DNA of 64,000 nucleotides from an uncultured Eubacteriales bacterium (GTDB taxonomy: Bacteria; Bacillota; Clostridia; Oscillospirales; CAG-272). The notes under the pieces are model-generated. The model saw only the letters and a list, made by a program, of their open reading frames with translations, was not told the DNA's origin and did not search any database. Shown here piece by piece: positions 25,255 to 33,350 of this stretch; the first letter of the stretch is position 1, and every line of letters begins with the position of its first letter. A program made the position numbers and the translations under genes. The DNA lies in the NCBI GenBank assembly GCA_934373635.1, contig CAKROZ010000003.1:62001-126000 (forward strand), in the 5' to 3' direction.

Positions 25255-26205
25255 ATGATCTATCATTTTATTCTGAATCCGAAATCGGGAAAAAAACGCA
25301 AGGACGAGCGGTTTGAAAATACCATCAAAACGGCATGTCAGTCGCGGCATCTGAATTATCATATTTATTATACGACGAGCATCGGCGACGCGACGGAATA
25401 TGTCCGTTCTATGGTCAAAATGTCGACCGAGCGTCAGCGCTTCATCTGCGCGGGCGGTGACGGCACCATCAACGAGATCGTCAACAGTGCACCCGAAAAT
25501 CCGAATGTCGAATTCGGCGTGATCCCGAACGGGTCGGGCAACGATTTTTCGCGTAATTTTACCCATACGGAGCTTTTCCGCGACATCGACGCTCAGATCG
25601 ACGGCGATACCGTATCCCTCGACCTCATCAAGTGCAACAACTCCTATTGCGTCAATATGGTGAACATCGGCTTTGACTGTGCCGTCGTGCAGGAAGCCGC
25701 GAGACTTAAGCGGCTGAAGCTCGTTACTCCCTCTGCCTCCTACATCTTCGGCGTTGTCGTCGTTCTTTTCAAAAAATACGGAACGAAAATGAAGCTTGTC
25801 TTCGACGACGGCGAGGTCATCGAACAGGAGCTGCTTCTCACCGCGATCGCGAACGGTCAGTATTGCGGCGGCGGCTTTGACGCCGCGCCCCGCGCGCTTC
25901 TGAACGACGGATTGATGGATGTCTGCATCATCGACAAGGTTCCGCGCATGCGTTTTCTTCGTTTGGTCGGCTCCTATAAAAAGGGCACCTATTTCGAAAG
26001 TCCCGCGGCGATGAAGATCATTCGTTACCGTCAGGTTCCGCACTTCCGCATGGAATTTGAGGCTCCCCTGCCCGTCTGTATCGACGGCGAGATCACGGGC
26101 GCGAAATCCATCGAGTTTACCGTGATCAAAAACGGCTTCAATTTCGTCATTCCGAAAGGCTCGGACATGAAATACCGGACCGTCGACGACTGCCTGAAAA
26201 AATAA
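25255..26205 (+). CDS. Diacylglycerol kinase-family lipid kinase
   Basis: 316 residues, DagK/YegS family: phosphorylates diacylglycerol or a related lipid with ATP at the membrane face. Visible are the start MIYHFILNPKSGKK, the nucleotide loop CAGGDGTINEIVN and GVIPNGSGNDFSRN, and the C-terminal domain with GGGFDAAPRALLNDGLMDV. The ATG at 25255 follows CGGGAGA. It is followed 22 nt later by comEC. Which lipid is used cannot be told; DgkB-like recycling of diacylglycerol is a fair guess. Confidence 0.88.
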   Translation: MIYHFILNPKSGKKRKDERFENTIKTACQSRHLNYHIYYTTSIGDATEYVRSMVKMSTERQRFICAGGDGTINEIVNSAPENPNVEFGVIPNGSGNDFSRNFTHTELFRDIDAQIDGDTVSLDLIKCNNSYCVNMVNIGFDCAVVQEAARLKRLKLVTPSASYIFGVVVVLFKKYGTKMKLVFDDGEVIEQELLLTAIANGQYCGGGFDAAPRALLNDGLMDVCIIDKVPRMRFLRLVGSYKKGTYFESPAAMKIIRYRQVPHFRMEFEAPLPVCIDGEITGAKSIEFTVIKNGFNFVIPKGSDMKYRTVDDCLKK

Positions 26206-26227
26206 CTCTCCGACAGGACTTTGCTCT

Positions 26228-28426
26228 ATGGGAATTTTCCGTAAACGGCCGCTGTGCATGATACTTTGTATGATGCTCGGCGGCTTCGCGCTTTTCCGGA
26301 AGCTCGAGGGGACCTTAACGCTTCTGGTGTTTCTTCTCGTCTTCGTCGCGGGCGTCGTCGCCTTTCTTCTCCGACACAAGACGGGTGTCTTCCTCTCGGT
26401 CCTTCTCGCGTGTCTTTCGCTATCCTTTCTCTGCTCTCACCTCTACTTCGATCTGTGGTATTTTGCCGACAGGCGGGTATCGGGTGAGCGGGAGATCGAA
26501 GCGACCGTCATTGAGATCGGATACGCGAAGACCTACGGCGCGACCTTCCTTGTGAAGACCGAGCCGATCGACGACATCCCGCTTTCCCGCTACCGTCTCA
26601 CCGTACATACCGCCTCCGACGCCGCCGACCTGACCCTCGGCGAGAGGATCCGCTTTCGCGCCGAAATTCTTCCCGCAGAATCATCGGACGGAGCGACGGA
26701 CGATCTTTCGATTTTCGGAGACGGGATCTCAGGGTGTGTCGAAATTGACAACTATACTTCACTTTCAAAGAATGAATCGCATCCGTTACGCCTGCTTTCG
26801 CGTCTTCGCACCGATGTGTACGGATTACTCGAGCGGGTCGGCGGTGAGAGCGTCGGACTCCTCGCTGCACTCTTTCTCGGTGACAAAACGGGGCTTTCGG
26901 GAACGGCAAAGCTCGACTTTCGGCGCATCGGAATTTCTCATCTTTTAGCCGTCAGCGGCATGCATCTCGCGATTCTCTCCGCCTTTCTTCACCGCCTGCT
27001 TTCAATTCTCGGTGTCGGGAAGAAATTCCGCATCGGTGCGGTCTCTCTGTTCGTCCTTTTCTATATGGCGCTGACGGGATTTTCTTCTTCAGTCCTCCGC
27101 GCGGGGATCATGCTCCTGATCGCATCCCTGCTCTTTCTTCTCGCAGGAACCTCAGATCCTCTGACGACGCTATCCCTCGCGGTCTTCCTCCTTTGTCTTA
27201 TTACGCCCTATTCGATCTTTGATGTCTCGCTCCTCCTTTCGGCACTGGCGACTCTCGGCATTCTTGTCGCGCCGAAGCCGAAGGAAGAAGGAAAACGGCA
27301 CCCCGTCCGACATCTGATCCTCTCCTCCGCGATCTCCGTCCTTCTCTCCTTCTTTGCCGTCGGCGCGACCCTTGCCGTCACGGTCTTCGTTTTCGGAAGG
27401 CTTTCTCTGCTCTCCGCGTTTTCTACCCTGATCTTCGGCTTTTTGGTCGAAGGATTCATGATCCTCGGCATCCTGTCCTTGCCCTTCGGTACTTTTCTTC
27501 CGACCGAGGTGCCGCTCTCCTTTCTGTCGAAGATCATCTTGCGCCTTGCGGGCATCCTCTCCGATCTTCCCTCGGTCTATCTTGCCGCGGACTTCCCGAT
27601 CACGGAGCTTCTGACCCTCCTCTTCTCGATCGCCTTCTTCCTCTTTCTTGTTCTTACGGTGAAGCGCCGCCGTCCCGCACTTCTCCTGCTTCTTTTGCTT
27701 TTTCTCTCCGTCTATGTGAGCGCGGGCGTCTCGTCCCGACTCGCTCTGTCCACGGACAGCTCCGAATATCGCTCCGACACGGCGGGCGACTGTATCGTTA
27801 CCCTTTCGGACGCCGAGGTCTCGATGCTCCTCACACCGAGCGCCACGGAAGAATTGCCGATCGACGCCGCCCGCGAACATCACATCAATGAGATCGACCT
27901 CTTGTTTATCCCTTCCTATTCGGCAAAGCTACCGACACTGTTGCGTAAGCTCTCCGCCTCCGTCAAGCTCCGATGCGTCGTTCTCCCGATGCCGAGTGAC
28001 AACGAGGAACGCTTTCTTCTCCACGGGATTGAAAGCACCTTGGCAGAGCCCCGCACCGAATGCCGTCTCATTCCCGAAAACGGCGAGATAGACTGCGGCA
28101 GTGCAACCTATCGGCTCCTTGTACGGGACGGAAAGCGAGTCATTCTCACCCTTACCGCAAAAGGAGAAAAGATCGCTTATCTTTCCCGCGGCGCCGCGAA
28201 GGAAGATGCCGAAACGAAGCGCGCGTTTTTCGGTGCGGGATCGATCATTTTCGGTAGCGACGGTACGCGCTATCGGAGGCCCTACACCCTCGACCTCGAT
28301 GCCGCCGATGCCGAGCGCGTTCTCCTCGGCTCGGACGATGTGCAGGTCTCGGAGGAAAAGCTGAAAGCTTATCTTGCCCGCGGGAATTTCTTACTGCTAC
28401 ACCCCGAAAAACTGCGGCTGTATTGA
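26228..28426 (+). CDS. comEC: ComEC/Rec2 family DNA-uptake membrane protein
   Basis: 732 residues. A DUF4131-like N-terminal part has two membrane helices and a small domain. The Competence domain follows with the hallmark LAVSGMHLAILSAFLH and about eight membrane segments. The C-terminal metallo-beta-lactamase-like part (about 500-732) keeps the fold (CIVTLSDAEVSMLL, IDLLFIPSYSAKLP, IIFGSDGTRYRR) but lacks an HxHxDH motif. ComEC forms the channel for single-stranded DNA in transformation. No comEA is adjacent, so whether uptake is active is open. Confidence 0.85.
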   Translation: MGIFRKRPLCMILCMMLGGFALFRKLEGTLTLLVFLLVFVAGVVAFLLRHKTGVFLSVLLACLSLSFLCSHLYFDLWYFADRRVSGEREIEATVIEIGYAKTYGATFLVKTEPIDDIPLSRYRLTVHTASDAADLTLGERIRFRAEILPAESSDGATDDLSIFGDGISGCVEIDNYTSLSKNESHPLRLLSRLRTDVYGLLERVGGESVGLLAALFLGDKTGLSGTAKLDFRRIGISHLLAVSGMHLAILSAFLHRLLSILGVGKKFRIGAVSLFVLFYMALTGFSSSVLRAGIMLLIASLLFLLAGTSDPLTTLSLAVFLLCLITPYSIFDVSLLLSALATLGILVAPKPKEEGKRHPVRHLILSSAISVLLSFFAVGATLAVTVFVFGRLSLLSAFSTLIFGFLVEGFMILGILSLPFGTFLPTEVPLSFLSKIILRLAGILSDLPSVYLAADFPITELLTLLFSIAFFLFLVLTVKRRRPALLLLLLLFLSVYVSAGVSSRLALSTDSSEYRSDTAGDCIVTLSDAEVSMLLTPSATEELPIDAAREHHINEIDLLFIPSYSAKLPTLLRKLSASVKLRCVVLPMPSDNEERFLLHGIESTLAEPRTECRLIPENGEIDCGSATYRLLVRDGKRVILTLTAKGEKIAYLSRGAAKEDAETKRAFFGAGSIIFGSDGTRYRRPYTLDLDAADAERVLLGSDDVQVSEEKLKAYLARGNFLLLHPEKLRLY

Positions 28427-28470
28427 TTTTTGACCCGAAAAAGTCGCTTTTCCGGAATTTTCATAGCAAA

Positions 28471-28518
28471 AAAACTCCCCGTCCCTCGGCGTTTCGACAC
28501 CGAGGGACGGGGAGTTTT
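28471..28518. terminator. Bidirectional terminator between comEC and ychF
   Basis: 19-bp perfect stem (28471-28489 with 28500-28518) flanked by A and T runs; it serves the convergent comEC and ychF genes. Confidence 0.9.
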
Positions 28519-28526
28519 AAGTTTTT

Positions 28527-29621
28527 TCAGACGTTGAAGAGAAATTCGACGATATCGCCGTCCTGCATCACGTAATCCTTGCCTTCACTGCGAAGAAGTC
28601 CTTTTTCCTTGACCTTGTTGCGGTCGCCCTCGCGGACGAGATCGTCAAAGGAAACGACCTCCGCACGGATGAAGCCACGCTCGAAATCGCTGTGGATCTT
28701 ACCCGCCGCCTGCGGAGCCTTTGTGCCGCGGGTGATGGTCCATGCGCGCACTTCCTTCGGTCCTGCGGTCAGGAAGCTGATGAGTCCGAGAAGCGAATAG
28801 CCCGACTTGATGAGCTTGTCAAGTCCGCTCTCCTCGATGCCGAGATCGGCGAGGAACGCCTTCTTCTCTTCTCCGTCAAGCTCTGCGATCTCTGCCTCGA
28901 TCTGCGCGCTGACGGCGATGATCTCGCTTCCTTCGCTTGCGGCATGGGCTTTCAGCTTTTGATAGCCTTCGTTCTGCTCATAGGCGCCGCCTACCTCGTC
29001 CTCCGAGACGTTCGCGACGTAGATGATCGGCTTCATCGTGAGAAGGCGCGACTCTTCGATCATTGCCGCCTCTTCCTCCGAAAGTCCGATGGCGCGGGCA
29101 CATTTTCCTTCGTCGAGCGCCGCCTTGACCTTTTCCAAAACCTCGACCTTGCTAAGCAAGGACTTGTCGCTCTTCGCCGCCTTCGCCGTGCGGTCGATGG
29201 CGCGCTCGACGATCTCGAGGTCGGAGAGGATCAGCTCCATATTGATGGTCTCCACATCGCGCATCGGGTCGACCGTGCCCTCTACGTGGATGATATCGCC
29301 GTTTTCAAAGCAACGCACAACATGTACGATCGCGTCGACCTCGCGGATATTGGCGAGGAATTTATTGCCGAGACCTTCGCCCTGCGAGGCACCGCGGACA
29401 AGTCCCGCAATGTCGACGAATTCGATCACCGCGGGGGTAAACTTCTCGGGATGGTACATCTCGGCGAGCTTATCGAGACGGTAATCGGGAACGGCGACGA
29501 CCCCGACGTTCGGGTCGATGGTGCAGAACGGGTAGTTGGCGGACTCCGCCCCCGCGTTGGTCAAAGCGTTGAAAAGGGTACTTTTTCCGACATTCGGAAG
29601 TCCCACGATTCCGAGTTTCAT
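28527..29621 (-). CDS. ychF: Redox-regulated ATPase YchF (Obg family)
   Basis: 364 residues, full length. The G1 loop GLPNVGKST is followed by the FVDIAGLVRGASQGEGLGN switch. The middle NVSE motif replaces NKxD, explaining ATP preference, and a C-terminal TGS domain ends in DYVMQDGDIVEFLFNV. YchF/OLA1 binds the ribosome and responds to oxidative stress. It has its own promoter; the region upstream carries a tandem repeat. Confidence 0.96.
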   Translation of the reverse strand: MKLGIVGLPNVGKSTLFNALTNAGAESANYPFCTIDPNVGVVAVPDYRLDKLAEMYHPEKFTPAVIEFVDIAGLVRGASQGEGLGNKFLANIREVDAIVHVVRCFENGDIIHVEGTVDPMRDVETINMELILSDLEIVERAIDRTAKAAKSDKSLLSKVEVLEKVKAALDEGKCARAIGLSEEEAAMIEESRLLTMKPIIYVANVSEDEVGGAYEQNEGYQKLKAHAASEGSEIIAVSAQIEAEIAELDGEEKKAFLADLGIEESGLDKLIKSGYSLLGLISFLTAGPKEVRAWTITRGTKAPQAAGKIHSDFERGFIRAEVVSFDDLVREGDRNKVKEKGLLRSEGKDYVMQDGDIVEFLFNV

Positions 29622-29698
29622 AACGATCTCCTACTCTGTTGCCGATTTTCATTTTAAGGATGCAGATTCGGTTCATTCTGCGTTTTCGTACAAAGGAT

Positions 29699-29727
29699 AG
29701 TATATCACACTTCACGAAAAACCGCAA
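29699..29727 (-). promoter_or_regulatory. Promoter of ychF
   Basis: TTGCGG (29727-29722), 17-nt spacer, TATACT (29704-29699), about 78 nt before the start codon. Confidence 0.65.
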
Positions 29728-29765
29728 GGGTTTTCCTTGATTTTCTTCGAAAAGAAATTTTTTGT

Positions 29766-29955
29766 GATGATCGTCAGAGCATCGCTTGCGACGGTCGTGA
29801 GGACATCGTTTGTGATGGTCGAGGAAATCGCTTGCGACGGTTGCGAGGGTAGCGCTTGCGACGGTCGTAAGGACATCGTTTGTGATGGTTGTGAGGGTAG
29901 CGCTTGCGACTTTCATGAGGTCATTACTTGTGCCGGTCGTGGGGGTATCGCTACG
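29766..29955. repeat. 24-bp imperfect tandem repeat, eight units
   Basis: Units begin about every 24 nt at 29766, 29790, 29814 (22 nt), 29836, 29860, 29884, 29908 and 29932, with consensus roughly GAYGGTYGYGAGGGYAKCGCTTGY. Units at 29790 and 29860 differ at one base; units at 29836 and 29884 differ at two, suggesting duplication of unit pairs. The array is intergenic, behind both the ychF and response-regulator promoters. The remaining 29956-30159 shows no gene. Confidence 0.85.
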
Positions 29956-30159
29956 GCAGGAGGCGCGTCTCGATTTTTGCGGGATCCTCTGCGGTGAAAT
30001 TTTCGGGGCGGCGGTTTTGAGAGCCCGAGGGCGAAAATCGAATTCCCTCTTCGACCCGAGCAAATTTTTTTCTCGGGGAAAATGTTATTTTATGCAAAAT
30101 CGGTCAAAATTTTTTAATAATAGTTTTATAGAAAGGAAGAAATTATTCATCATTTGTTC

Positions 30160-30188
30160 TTGACATTTGTCTTTGCTTTCGGTATAAT
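30160..30188 (+). promoter_or_regulatory. Promoter of the response regulator gene with TTAACAA boxes
   Basis: TTGACA (30160-30165), 17-nt spacer, TATAAT (30183-30188). Downstream, TTGTTAA and two TTAACAA boxes lie between the start site and the ribosome binding site, a plausible autoregulatory site. Confidence 0.8.
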
Positions 30189-30243
30189 GTAATTGTTAAG
30201 ATTTTAATGTTTTTAACAAAGTTAACAAATGGAGGAAATCAAA

Positions 30244-30933
30244 ATGGATAGCAAGCTTCTCGTCATCGACGACGACCCCAACATCTGCGACGTCCTGAAA
30301 ATCTACTTTGAGAATGAGGGCTACAAGGTCAAGACCGCGACCGACGGCTCCGAGGGCATCAGCTTCTTCAAAATGTACGAGCCGGATCTCGTCCTGCTCG
30401 ACATCATGATGCCGAAAAAAGACGGCTGGCAGGTCTGCCGCGAGATCCGTGAGATGTCCTCGAAGCCGGTCATTATGATCACCGCGAAGGGCGAGGTCTT
30501 CGACAAGGTTCTCGGACTGGAGCTCGGCGCCGACGACTTCATCGTCAAGCCGTTTGATATGAAGGAGCTGTCCGCGAGAGTCAAGGCAGTGCTCCGCCGT
30601 TACAACGCGCATACCAAAACCTCGGACGACGAGGTCGTGAAATTCGAAAATATCGAGATCAGCCTTCAAAAATACGAGCTGAAGCTCAACGGCAAGGCGA
30701 TCGACATTCCCCCGAAGGAGCTTGAGCTTCTCTATTTCCTCGCCTCGAATTGCAACCGCGTTTTCACGCGCGATCAGCTCCTCGACAAGGTGTGGGGCTT
30801 CGACTACCTCGGTGACTCCCGCACGGTGGACGTCCACGTCAAGCGCCTGCGCGAAAAGCTCGAAGGCGTCTCCGACAAATGGTCGCTTAAAACCGTCTGG
30901 GGTGTCGGCTATAAGTTTGAAACGATCTCGTAA
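30244..30933 (+). CDS. OmpR/PhoB-family response regulator
   Basis: 229 residues. The receiver is complete (LLVIDDDPN acidic pair, phospho-Asp in VLLDIMMPKKDG, Thr in MITAKGE, Lys in IVKPF), followed by a winged-helix DNA-binding domain (PPKELELLYFLASNCNRVFT, then SRTVDVHVKRLREKL). The start was set at the ATG at 30244, 8 nt after GGAGGA; an upstream in-frame ATG at 30229 would place that site inside the gene. No histidine kinase follows: the next thing is a terminator and the restriction island, so it is an orphan here. Confidence 0.92.
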   Translation: MDSKLLVIDDDPNICDVLKIYFENEGYKVKTATDGSEGISFFKMYEPDLVLLDIMMPKKDGWQVCREIREMSSKPVIMITAKGEVFDKVLGLELGADDFIVKPFDMKELSARVKAVLRRYNAHTKTSDDEVVKFENIEISLQKYELKLNGKAIDIPPKELELLYFLASNCNRVFTRDQLLDKVWGFDYLGDSRTVDVHVKRLREKLEGVSDKWSLKTVWGVGYKFETIS

Positions 30934-30954
30934 TCAATCTTTATATTGAAGCAG

Positions 30955-30986
30955 AAAAAAGTCCCGAAAATTCGGGACTTTTTTTC
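30955..30986. terminator. Terminator after the response regulator
   Basis: 9-bp stem AGTCCCGAA/TTCGGGACT, A-rich before and T-rich after; usable from both sides. Confidence 0.85.
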
Positions 30987-31106
30987 TGCCGGGTTAGTTT
31001 TTGTCATATCGAAAAACTGTATAGATTCTGCATCGGTTCGTCGAGGTGATGTAAATCACATTTTCTCTATTATTCGACACAAATGTTTCCACAACAAAAA
31101 TTCGTG

Positions 31107-33350
31107 TTAGACAAAGCATTCAATCGGCTTCCAAACATTTCGATTTGCAACATCTTCATCCCAAGCAGTATTGGACAAATAGAGTTGTGTACCGACAGCG
31201 CGAACAAATCCCCATTTAATTTCCTGATGACGGCTCGCATACTCTTTTAACGCTTCAAATTTATGGCGCGCGTATTTGTCGATATTATTTGAATTCCCGT
31301 CGGCACTCAAACCGCCTTTCGCTTCGACAATCCATAGATACCCTGATTTTGTTTTCATTATGTAATCAGGATAGAAATTGTTTCGTCTAAATCCTTTGCG
31401 AAATACAATACTGAAGAAGTCGTCACCTTTATCGCCGTTTTTGTAATAACAATCCACGGCAGGATATGTCTCGCACCATCTTTCAAATTCTATTTCAGAG
31501 ACCGTTCTATTTGGAGCAATCAATATATTATTGCCGTAGCCGACAAATACGTTTTTATCGCAAACCGCAGTCGCAGCAATTTTCTTATGTTGTTTATAAT
31601 ATTGTTCACTCGGAATAAACCAGTCTGAAACAAGAATTTCCGTTTCTTCGATTTCCGCAATGCTGTCCTCGCTGATTTGGCTGAACACTTCTATCAAACG
31701 GTCTCTGTTATTTACCAAGAAGGCATTATACTCTTTCAAGCTTAATCCATCTATCAGTTTTTTATTCTGCTCATAATCCTGTTCCTCCTTCGAAAGGATA
31801 TTCGTTTGTATATCCATAGGAGCGAACAAAATGCGTAAAGCATTGTTAGAAATATGCTCGTCGACACCGATAGCGCTTGCAATCCTTCTCTTTGCATCAC
31901 GAATAATAAAACCATCGTCGTGGTTGTTTATCTGGTGTTCGCCGCTGAATTTTATACTCAGTTTTGTCATATCGTGAGTCGTTCTCGCAACGCCTTCAAA
32001 TGCCTCGGATTTCAACAATGTACCAAAAACATAGCCTTTAGTTCTTGCCATTTCGTTTTTATCGAGTTTCCCATTATGATCGATGTCGCATTCTTCAAGC
32101 ATCCGATTTCGCACGACTTCGACAACAGCTTGCGGATTTACGGCAAAGCGATCACTTCCGTTGAGGCATTCTTTTTTGAGAACAAAAGAGGGTGCAGTTA
32201 CTTTACGCTTATATTGATAGGTATAGAAAGAATCGCTTAAACTGCTCGTCAATCCCTCGTTAAATTCACTGTCGAGAGTATAAACATAGCAATTATCTAT
32301 CAAACCGCAATCATAATGTTTGCGTTCGGGCATTCTACGGATTCTTCCGACAGTTTGAACGTTGAATCTTTCGGTACCGCCTTCACGAAGTTTTACAAGT
32401 ATTTTGGCTCGAGGACAATCCCAACCGGTCGCAATTGCTTGCTTAAAAAGCAAGAAAGCATATTGTCCGTCAAGTTTTTTGATTTCCTCCGGATTATCCG
32501 GATGATCTCCACTAAACCAAGAAGTAACCAAGCCCGATGTCTCCGGATAGCCCAAATCTTCCAACGCGCGCTTAACTCTTAAAATCCATTCGTCAGAGCC
32601 GTTAGGAAATTGAATGATAACAAGCGGACGGATTTTCAAACCGCGTCTATCATATTCCGCCTGTATTTCCACGCGTTTTTTATCTGCCAAATCAATAAGT
32701 AGCAAATCGTCATCGAGCCTGTTATTCTCTTGTATTGCTTTTGAAACACCTTCGTTAATGGATATGCCCGCAGCAATCAAACCTGCCCCGATTACTTCAT
32801 CGTCCGTAATAATCTCGTTGTGGTCACCTTTACTGATCGGTGTGGCGGAGATTCTTAATACATGTTTCGGTTGAATGTTGCCGATATATTCGTTTGCGGT
32901 ATCTTTATATTTATGTTCTTCGTCTATAAGCATAAAAATATCGATTGCGCTATTATGGCACGAAAGCACTTTGGCCATTAAATCTTTATGCTCACCTTCA
33001 CGCAAAACCACGTTGGATTTTTTGTTGATTTTATCCCAGTTAATGAAGAAAACCTGTCCTCTCGGATCCGGTTCGGTAATAAAATCATATACATCGCCGT
33101 AGGAAATACCCGAAGTTAACTCTTTGAAACTGTCTGCCGATTGTTTATGAAGCCCGCCGGCTCCCGGACAAAGCCACAAAAATGCCGTATTTGGGTTTTC
33201 GTCGAGATAATCGTCAATAAATTTACTCACTAAAACGGTTTTACCGGCACCGGTAGGCGCGGAAAGTACAATTTCCTCATAATCCGCACATTTGCGAAGT
33301 AAGTTTTCTTCGTGCTTTGACTGAAAATCGTACAATTTACCTAAAAACAT
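31107..33350 (-). CDS. res: Type III restriction endonuclease Res subunit
   Basis: 747 residues. Superfamily 2 helicase core with SAPTGAGKT (motif I, 30-38), LIDEEHK (motif II, 141-147), RISATP (III), and QTVGRIRR (VI, 332-339). A C-terminal nuclease has PD...EAK spacing (NNFYPDYIM, then LWIVEAKG). Works with Mod to cut DNA at a distance from head-to-head unmethylated sites. Its ATG overlaps the mod stop as TAATG. Residues 422-433 read DIDHNGKLDKNE, a full EF-hand-type loop, unusual here. Composition is AT-richer than the flanks. Confidence 0.93.
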   Translation of the reverse strand: MFLGKLYDFQSKHEENLLRKCADYEEIVLSAPTGAGKTVLVSKFIDDYLDENPNTAFLWLCPGAGGLHKQSADSFKELTSGISYGDVYDFITEPDPRGQVFFINWDKINKKSNVVLREGEHKDLMAKVLSCHNSAIDIFMLIDEEHKYKDTANEYIGNIQPKHVLRISATPISKGDHNEIITDDEVIGAGLIAAGISINEGVSKAIQENNRLDDDLLLIDLADKKRVEIQAEYDRRGLKIRPLVIIQFPNGSDEWILRVKRALEDLGYPETSGLVTSWFSGDHPDNPEEIKKLDGQYAFLLFKQAIATGWDCPRAKILVKLREGGTERFNVQTVGRIRRMPERKHYDCGLIDNCYVYTLDSEFNEGLTSSLSDSFYTYQYKRKVTAPSFVLKKECLNGSDRFAVNPQAVVEVVRNRMLEECDIDHNGKLDKNEMARTKGYVFGTLLKSEAFEGVARTTHDMTKLSIKFSGEHQINNHDDGFIIRDAKRRIASAIGVDEHISNNALRILFAPMDIQTNILSKEEQDYEQNKKLIDGLSLKEYNAFLVNNRDRLIEVFSQISEDSIAEIEETEILVSDWFIPSEQYYKQHKKIAATAVCDKNVFVGYGNNILIAPNRTVSEIEFERWCETYPAVDCYYKNGDKGDDFFSIVFRKGFRRNNFYPDYIMKTKSGYLWIVEAKGGLSADGNSNNIDKYARHKFEALKEYASRHQEIKWGFVRAVGTQLYLSNTAWDEDVANRNVWKPIECFV

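Noticed and set aside
29766..29955. CRISPR array
   Set aside because: Repeats are contiguous, imperfect and without spacers; no cas genes in the window.
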